Shown here piece after piece: positions 1-8,900 of a DNA stretch of 64,000 nt (its first letter is position 1; every line of letters begins with the position of its first letter). This DNA comes from Adlercreutzia agrestimuris. Lineage in GTDB: Bacteria; Actinomycetota; Coriobacteriia; Coriobacteriales; Eggerthellaceae. The notes beneath the pieces are model-generated. The model was not told the origin of the DNA, searched no databases, and saw only the letters and a program-made list of their open reading frames with translations. The position numbers and the translations under genes are program-made. Location: contig NZ_CALPCX010000001.1 in NCBI RefSeq assembly GCF_943193125.1, forward strand, positions 558,001-622,000. Reading direction: 5' to 3'.

Positions 1-1
1 G

Positions 2-2503
2 GCGAATTGGGATCCTTATCAAAACACCAGTTCAATTAAGGTTGCTGTCGTAAATAATGACGAAGGCGCTGAGATGAGCACCTCTGAGCACATAAATGTG
101 GGGCAGCAAGTGGTAGAAAAGCTTCACGACAATCACGAATTAGGTTGGGAGTTCGTGGATGAAGATGAAGCGCTTGAGCGGGTTTATTCAGGTGAATACT
201 ATGCCGCTATTATCATCCCAGAAGACTTCTCAAAAGATTTCGCCAGTATAACTACCGGCACATTCGTGCATCCGACGTTGGATTATTACGTCAACGAAAA
301 ACTCTCGTCAATTGCTCCAAAGGTAACTAATGCCGGGGCTACTGCGCTGCAAGATCAAGTGAACGAAAACTTCGTTGAGACCGTTTCTGAAACCGTGGTA
401 AAAATCACGCAAGATGCCGGTCAGAGTGCCGAAGATCATGCAAATAGCGCAATTGGTAAACTTGATAGTGGCATTAACGAGGCACGCAATGCTATTTCGC
501 AAACCGAAAAGCTCACCGAAGAGCTTTCACCAACGATTGATTCCTGTACGCAAACTATAGACGACGCGCAAACGACTCTTTCAAATATTGACTCCACGCT
601 GCCCGCGCTCAGAGACAAACTTGAAGACGCGCGCAACCAGCTTTCGGCATTGCGCACGTCATCGGAGCACTATGCTGCAACTGCAAGTCAAGATCTCTCG
701 AAAGCTGCAGCCGAAGTAGGCCGCGCCAGCGCAGAAGCGCTCATTGCTCTTACGAACAGCTCGGTTGAAGTAAGTCGCTTGGAAGACGCAATGCAAACAT
801 CGCTTACGAGTGCGCAAACGCTGCTTGCGCAAAATCAAGCGCTCATTGAAAGTCTCCGCTCACAGCTTGCAGCTCATCCTGAATATGAGGAGATCATTGC
901 ACAACTTGAAAAACAAAACGAGGCATACCAAAGGACAATAGATGCATTAAAACCTTGTGTTGACCAGCTTGGATCTGCAGCAAATCAGGCAGAAACAGAT
1001 GCACAAACACTCAATGACAATATTGATGGCGAAGTTGAAAAGGTGCAATCAAGCGACGAAGCATTCCATTCGACAATCTATCCTCAGTTGCTTGGTGCTA
1101 CCGACAACGCGGTTGATGTTTTAGCGGACATGCAAGCAACAACTGATTCATTGCACCCGCTTATTTCTCAAACGCAAGGCATTTTAGTCGAGCTTAAAGA
1201 TACGCTTGCTTCTACTAAAACCAATGTGGAGAACATGACTGCATCTCTTGAAATGCTTGATAAGGAATTGACGCAAACCGAAGCAGACTTATCTTCACTA
1301 CAAGGTTCAGCAGCCGTCAAAGACCTCTCCGAATATCTTGGCGTTTCTGCTGATGAAATTGGCGAATATATGGCAGCCCCAGTAAAGCTTGAGACAATCA
1401 AAATCAATCCCGTGGCAAATTACGGATCAGGTGTAGCACCGTTTTTTAGCAATTTGGCACTCTGGGTGGCCGGGTTCATCTTAATGGCAATTGTTAAGCT
1501 ACGTGTGGATCCAGAAGGTCTGCCTCCCTTTACAACAGGACAGGCATATTGGGGGCGCTGGTTACTTTTTATGGTGCTTGCTTTGCTGCAAGGACTTGTT
1601 GTTTGTGGCGGCGATCTTATCATTGGAATTCAGTGTGAAAACCCCGCGGCGTTTATTTTTGCTGGTTTGGTCACTGTGGTGGTTGATGTAAACATCATGT
1701 TTGCACTAGCCTTTGCCTTTAAACATATTGGCAAAGCAATTGCTGTGATTTTGCTCATTATGCAAATTCCAGGTTCATCAGGCATGTTTCCAGTTGAAAT
1801 GATGCCGCCTTTTTTCCAGTTCATCAACCCGCTCTTGCCCTTTACCTATAGCATTGATGCCATGCGCGAGTCCATTGGTGGCTTTTATGGTATGCATTAT
1901 TGGCAAGATATTGGGGCGCTGTTACTGTTCTTGCCCATTGCCTTGTTTATTGGATTGGTTATTGGTCGCTATGCCTTCAATCTCAATATCTTGTTTGATA
2001 GAAAACTGGGCGAAGCAGATCTTTTTGCAAGCGAATCAAACCCGGGTACAGAAGAGCGCTTTCGGATTCGTCATATGCTTTCGGCTCTGCTTAACAACAA
2101 GGCGTATCGGACGCGTTTGGTAGAGCGGGCAACGCGTTTCAAAAAGCGCTACCCCACGTTAATAAAAGCTGGTTGGATTGCCATTTTTGCACAACCAATT
2201 ATCACCTTTGCCATCATGGTGCTCGTCAAAGCCGATATTGAAACAAAGGTCATTCTGCTTTTGGTAATGGTAGGCGCAATCATTGTGGTTGACGGCTATT
2301 TGATCATCATCGAATTCATCAATGCAGATTTAGTGCAACAACAACATGTAAGCACCTTGTCAGCACAGCAACTCCGTACGCAAGCGCTGCGTCAAGGTAG
2401 CCTGGTGGGAGCGGAAGCTGACACGCCTGCTTCAAGTGCGGACAGCAATTCAAACACTGAGGAAACTGAGGGTGCTCATAGCAGTGGGGGCGATAAGTCA
2501 TGA
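2..2503 (+). CDS. YhgE/Pip-type membrane protein, 5' end outside the window
   Basis: The frame is open from base 2 (ANWDPYQNTSSIKVAVVNND) and aligns with residues about 43 onward of the next gene, so the internal ATG at 74 is not the start; about 45 residues, including the first membrane helix, lie upstream. Domains seen: a Pip-type extracytoplasmic N-domain (EYYAAIIIPEDFS, YYVNEKLSSIAPKVTN), a long alanine/glutamine-rich predicted coiled coil (about nt 420-1330), then an ABC-2-like membrane block (about nt 1440-1980). Unlike its neighbour, it has a C-terminal extension with two further hydrophobic segments (about nt 2160-2330) and an acidic, serine-rich tail. The family includes the phage infection protein Pip of Lactococcus and Bacillus YhgE; members are linked to phage adsorption or to export. 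The actual substrate here is unknown. Its stop overlaps the next start (ATGA), indicating coupled translation. Confidence 0.9.
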   Translation, partial: ANWDPYQNTSSIKVAVVNNDEGAEMSTSEHINVGQQVVEKLHDNHELGWEFVDEDEALERVYSGEYYAAIIIPEDFSKDFASITTGTFVHPTLDYYVNEKLSSIAPKVTNAGATALQDQVNENFVETVSETVVKITQDAGQSAEDHANSAIGKLDSGINEARNAISQTEKLTEELSPTIDSCTQTIDDAQTTLSNIDSTLPALRDKLEDARNQLSALRTSSEHYAATASQDLSKAAAEVGRASAEALIALTNSSVEVSRLEDAMQTSLTSAQTLLAQNQALIESLRSQLAAHPEYEEIIAQLEKQNEAYQRTIDALKPCVDQLGSAANQAETDAQTLNDNIDGEVEKVQSSDEAFHSTIYPQLLGATDNAVDVLADMQATTDSLHPLISQTQGILVELKDTLASTKTNVENMTASLEMLDKELTQTEADLSSLQGSAAVKDLSEYLGVSADEIGEYMAAPVKLETIKINPVANYGSGVAPFFSNLALWVAGFILMAIVKLRVDPEGLPPFTTGQAYWGRWLLFMVLALLQGLVVCGGDLIIGIQCENPAAFIFAGLVTVVVDVNIMFALAFAFKHIGKAIAVILLIMQIPGSSGMFPVEMMPPFFQFINPLLPFTYSIDAMRESIGGFYGMHYWQDIGALLLFLPIALFIGLVIGRYAFNLNILFDRKLGEADLFASESNPGTEERFRIRHMLSALLNNKAYRTRLVERATRFKKRYPTLIKAGWIAIFAQPIITFAIMVLVKADIETKVILLLVMVGAIIVVDGYLIIIEFINADLVQQQHVSTLSAQQLRTQALRQGSLVGAEADTPASSADSNSNTEETEGAHSSGGDKS

Positions 2504-4656
2504 GAAACATGTGGCAACTCTTTTTGGGCGACATGAAGCGCCTCATGAAAAATCCCATTGCCGCAATTGTGGTGATTGGCTTGGCGCTTGTACCACCGTT
2601 GTATGCGTGGTTTACTACAGCGGGGTTTTGGGATCCGTACTCAAATACGGGTAACTTGAAAGTTGCAGTGGCCAGCCAGGATGAAGGATACGAGAGCGAT
2701 TTGCTGCCCATGGGCATCAATGCAGGTGACGATATTTTGGATGAACTGCGCAAAAACGACCAGTTTGATTGGGTTTTTGTAGATGAGAATGAGGCGGTTG
2801 AAGGGGTTAAGTCGGGCGAATACTATGCAGCTATCGTGATCCCTGAGGACTTTTCAGCCGATCTTATGACGGTGTTCTCAGAGAAGGTCACACATGCCAG
2901 CATTGAATACTATTCCAACCAAAAACTCAACGCCATCGCTCCGCGTGTGACCAATACAGGTGCCTCTACTTTAGAGCAGCAAATTGACGAAACCTTCGCC
3001 AAGACGGTTTCTACTGTGGCGCTGCATACCACGTCAAATCTCATGACGTTCATGAATGGCGAAGGAATCTTGACCTATGCTCAGACCATGAGCGATCACC
3101 TGCGTACTATTTCAGGGGAATTGCGAGCGGCCACAACTGAGGTCACCTCTTTTGCTCAGCTTGTTGATGCAACCGCAAACTTGGTTGATGCAACCGCATC
3201 TCTGTTGACCGAGTCAGATGATGCGGCTCGGCAGATGCAGCCAGCATTTAGTGATGCTGAACAGGGCTTAAAGGAGAGCGCTTCAGCATTGGGAAGCGTA
3301 TCTGATCAACTGACAAACGCGATGGATCAAAGCGCTCAGGCGTTTGATACGCTTGCCTCTGATACCGAAACTGCATTTGAATCGCTTGAAAGTGCACCTC
3401 GTGAGGCGTCGGGTGTTATGGAAGCAACGAGCGCTGATGTTGCTGATCTGGCTGGCGCCTATCAAGATGTGCGCGATGCGCTTTCGCAAATTGACCCCAC
3501 AACACCAGTGCTTGCGCAACTTGATGCTGTCATCGCTCAGCTTGACACATTGAAAAACGACCTTGATGAGGCTTCGTCTCATACAAGCAGCGCTTCTGCT
3601 GATATAGCTGATCAAAAAGCACGCGCGCTTGATAAGATTGAAAGTGCGAAGTCGCTTGTGAGCGGCTTAAAAGCAACGTATGAGAGTGAAATTGGAAGTC
3701 AGGTCAGCACGCTTGAAACCACCCTTGGTAATATTCGCCAGCAGGGAAGCGTCCTTGCAGGAGATCTTGCTCAGGCTACAACTGATCTTGAAGATGCAAC
3801 AGGCTCTTTGAGCGACAACCTGCATGCTGCAAAAGACGCTCTTGATGAAACCGCGCGCGTATTAGGCGACGCAAACGCGCAGCTTGGCGAAGCAAACGAT
3901 GCGCTTATACAAGCACTTGACACCAAAGATCTCAACCAAGTTCGCACTATCATTGGAACGAATCCTGCCGCGATAGCACAGTTTCTTTCAGCACCAACCA
4001 AGCTTGAAACTCATGTGGTGTATGCAATGGATAACAACGGCAGTGCGATGTCACCTTTTTATACCACGCTTTCTCTGTGGATTGGTGCGGTGTTTATGGT
4101 GGCGCTGATGCAGGTCAACGTATCAAAAAAACGCATTGCCACATTGGATAATCCAACGCCTTGTCAGCTCTATATCGGGCGGTATGGTGTGTTTTGTCTG
4201 ATTGCGCTTATGCAAGCCACTATCGTGTGTGTCGGCAACGTCTTTTTCCTTGGAGTTGAGTGTACGCACTTTTGGTTATACCTGGTCACCGGCTGGATTA
4301 TTGCCGTAGTTTTCAGCAGTATGGTCTACACGCTTACCGTGGTCTTTGGAAACGTTGGAAAGGCGATAGCAATCGTTGGCCTTGTGATGCAGCTTGCAGG
4401 TTCGGGAGGTCTGATGCCCATTCAGATGGCGCCCGAGTTTTTCCAGGCAGTTTATCCGTGGCTTCCTTTTACTCATGCTATGGAAGCATTGGAGAGTTGT
4501 ATGGCGGGAATCTATGGCAACCAGCTTTGGTTAAGCTGGGGTTGCCTTGGCTTGTTCTTGCTGGGAACCTTGTTTGTGGGACTTGTTCTTCGCAAGCCAA
4601 CTATCAAGATGAACGAATACTTCAACAAGAAGCTTGATGAGACGAAACTGGTGTAA
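2500..4656 (+). CDS. YhgE/Pip-type membrane protein
   Basis: This 718-residue protein starts at the ATG inside the ATGA overlap with the upstream paralogue. It has an N-terminal helix (IAAIVVIGLALVPPLYAWF), the family hallmark FWDPYSNTGNLKVAVASQDE, an extracytoplasmic region, a long predicted coiled coil rich in Ala/Asp/Gln (residues about 190-490), and five or six C-terminal hydrophobic segments of ABC-2 type beginning near SPFYTTLSLWIGAVFMVAL. The topology is one helix, a large outside domain with a stalk, then a membrane bundle. The paired arrangement suggests the two proteins form a heteromeric envelope complex. Family knowledge links such proteins to phage receptors and to type VII-like or drug export; no substrate can be assigned. 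A 21-nt tandem duplication (LVDATAN/LVDATAS, nt 3160-3201) lies in the stalk. Confidence 0.92.
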   Translation: MRNMWQLFLGDMKRLMKNPIAAIVVIGLALVPPLYAWFTTAGFWDPYSNTGNLKVAVASQDEGYESDLLPMGINAGDDILDELRKNDQFDWVFVDENEAVEGVKSGEYYAAIVIPEDFSADLMTVFSEKVTHASIEYYSNQKLNAIAPRVTNTGASTLEQQIDETFAKTVSTVALHTTSNLMTFMNGEGILTYAQTMSDHLRTISGELRAATTEVTSFAQLVDATANLVDATASLLTESDDAARQMQPAFSDAEQGLKESASALGSVSDQLTNAMDQSAQAFDTLASDTETAFESLESAPREASGVMEATSADVADLAGAYQDVRDALSQIDPTTPVLAQLDAVIAQLDTLKNDLDEASSHTSSASADIADQKARALDKIESAKSLVSGLKATYESEIGSQVSTLETTLGNIRQQGSVLAGDLAQATTDLEDATGSLSDNLHAAKDALDETARVLGDANAQLGEANDALIQALDTKDLNQVRTIIGTNPAAIAQFLSAPTKLETHVVYAMDNNGSAMSPFYTTLSLWIGAVFMVALMQVNVSKKRIATLDNPTPCQLYIGRYGVFCLIALMQATIVCVGNVFFLGVECTHFWLYLVTGWIIAVVFSSMVYTLTVVFGNVGKAIAIVGLVMQLAGSGGLMPIQMAPEFFQAVYPWLPFTHAMEALESCMAGIYGNQLWLSWGCLGLFLLGTLFVGLVLRKPTIKMNEYFNKKLDETKLV

Positions 4657-4673
4657 TTTTTCAATGTTACACC
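4650..4673 (+). other. Hairpin across the stop codon of the second YhgE/Pip gene
   Basis: GGTGTAA (4650-4656) pairs with TTACACC (4667-4673) around a T-rich 10-nt loop. No U-tract follows, so it is not a standard intrinsic terminator. It may weaken read-through into rubrerythrin or stabilise the 3' end; chance occurrence is possible. Confidence 0.3.
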
Positions 4674-4759
4674 TTGGAAACTGCTTCATACCAACGCGAT
4701 AACCATCGAACTAATGCCGAGTAATTCACTGATCATTTGTGGCACCATCAGTTCCATTA

Positions 4760-4803
4760 GCGAAGCCTTCGCCTGCGCTTTTGTAAAGCGCTCCATGTAT
4801 GGA
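4760..4803 (+). promoter_or_regulatory. Three consecutive palindromes in the rubrerythrin leader
   Basis: Three inverted repeats lie back to back: GCGAAG-C-CTTCGC (4760-4772), GCGCTTT-TGT-AAAGCGC (4775-4791) and TCCAT-GT-ATGGA (4792-4803). They end 19 nt before the ribosome-binding site of rubrerythrin. They could be operators for a redox or metal regulator, or RNA stem-loops in the leader. A weak promoter candidate lies upstream (TTGGAA 4674-4679, GATAAC 4698-4703, 18-bp spacing). Confidence 0.4.
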
Positions 4804-4838
4804 TGAGCATCAAGGCGAAGTTGGAAGGAGCGTGCAAA

Positions 4839-5378
4839 ATGGAACTGAAAGATTCCCAAACGTGGAAGAATTTTGAGACTGCCCTTGAGTTGGAAGCCAA
4901 GGCGTATTGCGAATATACCTTCTTTGGACAGCAAGCAGCAAAAGACGGATACACCCAGATTTCAGAGATCTTTAATGAAACAGCAAGCAACGAACTGCAC
5001 CATTGCAAGCTTATGTTTAAGAAGCTGCATGGGGGTGAAGTGCCGCACACGCTCGAAAACTTGGAAGCTGCACGCAAATCTGAGGAGCATGAAGGCGTTG
5101 ACGAATATACCGAGATGTCAAAAACCGCTTATGACGAGGGATTTGACGAAATTGGCGAATGGTTTGCCATGCTTGCAAAAATTGAGATGTCGCACGAACA
5201 GCGCTTCCAAACGCTTATTGATCGTATTGAAAATGATGAAGTTTTTAAGCGCGATGAAGCGAAAGTTTGGGTATGCACCGTTTGTGGTCATATTTACATT
5301 GGCACCGAGCCGCCTAAAGAGTGCCCTGTGTGTAAACATCCGCAGGGTCACTTTGAATTGAAGGCGGAAAACTACTAG
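4839..5378 (+). CDS. rbr: Rubrerythrin (non-haem di-iron peroxidase)
   Basis: A cytoplasmic rubrerythrin of 179 residues that reduces hydrogen peroxide in anaerobes with electrons from NAD(P)H via rubredoxin-type proteins. The start is the ATG at 4839, because GGAAGGAG (4823-4830) sits 8 nt upstream; an in-frame ATG at 4803 lies before this site and lacks one. The four-helix ferritin-like domain has the family's pairs of ligands: Glu in ELEAKAYCEY, ELHH, Glu in FDEIGEWF, and EMSH (the two ExxH motifs). The C-terminal rubredoxin domain shows both Cys knuckles, WVCTVCGH and ECPVCKHP. Length and domain order match classical rubrerythrin. It is transcribed alone and followed by a strong terminator. 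The palindromic leader suggests regulation. Confidence 0.96.
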   Translation: MELKDSQTWKNFETALELEAKAYCEYTFFGQQAAKDGYTQISEIFNETASNELHHCKLMFKKLHGGEVPHTLENLEAARKSEEHEGVDEYTEMSKTAYDEGFDEIGEWFAMLAKIEMSHEQRFQTLIDRIENDEVFKRDEAKVWVCTVCGHIYIGTEPPKECPVCKHPQGHFELKAENY

Positions 5379-5435
5379 ACAATTCATCGCGCACGTTGTG
5401 TTCAAAGCGTGCATAACAACAGTGAGAATCTGATA

Positions 5436-5464
5436 AGAGCCGACAGCGCGTCGGCTCTTTTTTT
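5436..5464 (+). terminator. Intrinsic terminator of rubrerythrin
   Basis: A perfect 9-bp stem AGAGCCGAC/GTCGGCTCT with a 5-nt loop is followed by a run of seven T. It lies 57 nt after the rubrerythrin stop. Confidence 0.92.
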
Positions 5465-5545
5465 GCTGTGATTTGCAGGGTTATTGCAGAACATATAATC
5501 CCAGCTTGTTTCAAATAAACCCGTCAAGAAAATGCATTCAAATGA

Positions 5546-5574
5546 TTGTGATTAGGTTGCAAATAGGTTATAAT
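5546..5574 (+). promoter_or_regulatory. Promoter of the giant surface-protein gene
   Basis: TTGTGA (5546-5551), a 17-bp spacer, then a consensus TATAAT (5569-5574). Transcription would start near 5581, leaving a leader of about 350 nt. The bases before the -10 (AGGTTATAAT) resemble AGGCGTATCAT at the other two surface genes. Confidence 0.65.
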
Positions 5575-5933
5575 GTGTAAACAAGTATCCCATTATGGGG
5601 ATAGAGCTCTTCAATTTGCGCTGCTGAGCGGTCGGGTGCGGGCAAAAAAACACCCGAATCGCAACAACGTTTAAAGGGGAATGCGGCATGAATGTGAAGC
5701 GCTTGAATTAAGGGAGTTTAAGCACGTCGTACGAGGGAAATTGCATTAGAGAATTACAAGCGCCTCTGGGCGCATTCTTTGTTCGATAGGGTAAATAATT
5801 TTGGATGATGTTCGCAAAAGAACTTTTGCCCACACCAATCCAAAGCGTAGTGAAACTACATATGATACGAAGGCAGAAAATGAAGCAAAATCGAAATGAA
5901 GCGTGTCATCAGCAGGTTCAGGAGGTGAAGAAG
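5575..5933 (+). other. Long untranslated leader of the giant gene
   Basis: No convincing gene fits between the promoter and the start at 5934. Visible structure: stem TCGGGTG/CACCCGA (5632-5638 with 5651-5657) around an A-rich loop, and stem GCGCC/GGCGC (5760-5764 with 5769-5773) followed by a short T-rich stretch. In-frame ATGs at 5805, 5808, 5862 and 5880 could in principle extend the protein; the one at 5880 has a GAAGG 6 nt upstream. I could match the leader to no riboswitch class that I know. Confidence 0.4.
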
Positions 5934-8900
5934 ATGCATTCTTCTTCCAATCACGCAGCCAATCATGAGAACAATTTTGTAACAGGAGGAGAGCTAAGCT
6001 CAACCTCGTTTAGGGACAAATTGTGGGTACGCACTTTATCGTGCGTCCTGTCTGTCTTGTTGGCTGTCACCATGTTTGATCTTTCCGGGATTTCGCCATT
6101 GGTGCAGGCTGCTCAGGCGGCAAACACAACAAATGAGCAATCTGTAGATACAAGCGCAGAGGGCACTCGTGATGAGCAAGCCTCTCAAGATGCTGCATCG
6201 TCAGATGACAAGGCTGACTCTGACAACAATGCAGTGGCTGAAGATGATGACGCCAAGCAAGACGGTCAGGACGAAGGCGCATCAACCGACGCTGATGCTG
6301 ATGATGCATCGGATCAGGATGCCACTAATGAGGCTGACCAAAACACTGATGTTTCCACCGAGGGTGAAGCTGATGAGCCTGAAGAGAACATCGTTGGTGT
6401 TGCTGATGTCCAAGCGCTTGAGCTTGAAGCAAGTGCACTTGATTCGCTTCTGCCGCAGAATCTGACTGCAGCTGCACAAGTTTTGCCTACCCCTGCTCAA
6501 TCAACTGACAAAGCCGATATTGCTTCCCGCACGAATCCGCTGCTTGCCACATGGGGTGTTCCCTACACGCAATCCGGCGGATATCTGGTGGGTGAAAATC
6601 GTATGCCGAGCCGCTATGAGCTTGGCAACTTAGGCGAGTTGCTTGAGGGTGGATATCTTGGAGGAACTTCCGATCAAGATGCTTTTTGTTTAACTCTGGA
6701 CATTCCATATCTCTTTGATGTGGGCGAAGAGGCGTTGGGCACCACGCTTTCGCAAGAAGAATGGCGCCTTCGCACCGCACGTGCAGTGCTTGCCAAAGAA
6801 GCAACAGCGCAAGACAGCGCAGAAGGTATTGCCGCTGCTGCAAGAGAGAAGGCTAAAGATGAAGCCCTCGTAAAAGACGCGCCTCGTGTGGCGCTTTTCG
6901 CCGAAGATGAGCTACCCGATTGGTCGGTGTGGGTTAAGCACGGTGATGCCTATCAAAAGGCAACCAAAGAAGATTTACAGCTTGGCGTGACGGGTCACGT
7001 CATTTTGCGTTATGAAGGGGGCACAAATGAGGCTCACGATAACGGCAAACTTGACGCTGATGCCGTAGCTCCTGAGTTCGAGTTGGGCTTTGTAGGCACG
7101 GTAAGCGACAACAACGTGATTAAGGTTGCCTATGGCGTTGAGGCGTATACGTTCACTGATCGAGAAGGCACCGTTGAGCGCGGAAATGGTCTGCGCACCA
7201 CGTTAGGTTCGCTCATCCTCTCAACAGATACCACCAAAGCTGTAGCAGAGATGACGTTGTCAGCAACAACTCTGTCGCCCATGATTGAGCGCGATGGCGA
7301 AGGCATGGGTTATGCAACTGCTCTTGCTACGTATCGTGTTCCCGAGAAAATGCTGCCTGCACAAAGTATTGCTTTAGCCGCAACATTTAATGCGGATTGG
7401 CGCGGCATCGGCGGTCTTACGCTGGAAGATCTTATGGCGTTCCGCTCAACTGACGAAGGCGCACAAGCTAACTGTGACGAAGCGGGCGTAATTGACACAT
7501 CCCAACAAACGCGTGAGGACAATCAGTTCGTTGGAGTGGCGGGCGAAGGTGGTCTGCTGGTATTTGATGTTACTGATTTGACCGATGCTCAAATTGCAGC
7601 GCTTGATCCCACTGACGCTCAGACGTTTGCTGATGCTGGTCTAGAACCGCTCTCTTATTATGTCACTGAAGATGCTCAAGCACGCGTTTCGCTTACTGAG
7701 GGTGCTGGCCGTGTTGAGCAAAACGCGCAGCGTACGCTCTACATTGCGGTTCCGTATCGCGAAGATGCCGTTGAGCTTTATGACGAAAACGACGCAAAGG
7801 CAATTGCGCCGCAGCACGCTGAAGCTGATTATGAGCCGGTGTTTGCAACTTTCGATTTGCAAGCATCAGTGTTGGAAAACAACGCTCCGGTGCTTTTGAC
7901 CGAGCGCGCAGATGTTGCATTTGAATTTGAAGCACAGCCTTATGTGGAAACCCCGACGCTTCCTGGTGTTGGTGACCTTGATAACATTACGACGGTTGTC
8001 CCTGAGACGAACCTTCCTTCAATTCCATCTTCTGACGATGAGCAAGCCTCTGATACAGATGACGAAGATGACAACACTGATGATGCAGCTGATTTTGTTG
8101 TTGGTGTTGAGCCTGGTAACGTTAACCTTAGCGCGGGTCGTCCGTTATTTGCAAACCGCTCGCTCATCAATCCTCTTGATGCGGGAATTTCAACGCATGC
8201 AACAATTGACTTTTCGCAGGCAATTAATCCGTTTATCACGCTGAACTCAGAAAACGAAGCAATCCCTGGTGCTGTTGACACGTACCTTATTAAAGGAACG
8301 GGTGATCCGACGTTTGTAACCTTGGACGCAACGTTCCCATTCAAGAGTGGTTGGTTAGGAACGCAACAGTCTCCGGCCATTCTCTATTTCAATGTGCCTT
8401 ATCTGTACTTTGATAAAAATGGTGCAGTGGCATCGTGCTACACCAAGACCGACTATGACAAAGCTATGAAGGATAATGAAGCCTTCAACAATGCTAATTC
8501 ACCTATTAAGTTGGTTGCTAAGCCACCTTCGAATTTGTTTGTATACTGGGAATTGGTAAACGAGGCAGGCACGATCATTCGTAGCCAAGAGCAATTTAAT
8601 CGTCTCTATCCTGAGGGCACGCTGACCGGCAGCTACAAATTGCGTTATCGCGGTGGTTCTGCTGACTTCCGCATGGGAACGGAATTCCAGCGCCCGCAGT
8701 TTGAGATTTCTTTTGTTGGCGCCATTCCAGAAAACACTGGCGCAACCATTCAAATTGGTGGCGAAGTTCACAACTACACGCCACAAGGTGGTACCACTGA
8801 GTATGGTAACTTGGTTATTCCTGCAGGTGACCGTACCGGCGGCGTTACCTCTTCGCGTTCAATGACCTTCATCAAAACCAATCTTGAGTGGAACACCACC

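Noticed and set aside
2319..2753. 144-codon minus-strand frame across the junction of the two YhgE/Pip genes
   Set aside because: It is opposite two well-supported genes and shows no coding features.
3160..3201. 21-nt tandem duplication in the second YhgE/Pip gene
   Set aside because: It is two imperfect copies in a repetitive coiled-coil stalk and is unremarkable for such sequence.
5575..5760. Possible cobalamin riboswitch in the leader of the giant gene
   Set aside because: A stretch resembling GGGAAT...GTGAA is present, but no B12-box-like sequence follows and the surrounding stems do not fit the class.
5805..5933. Earlier in-frame start codons for the giant protein
   Set aside because: They would put about 43 extra residues before the signal peptide, and only the ATG at 5934 has a full AGGAGGTG at ideal spacing. 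The ATG at 5880 with GAAGG remains a weaker alternative.
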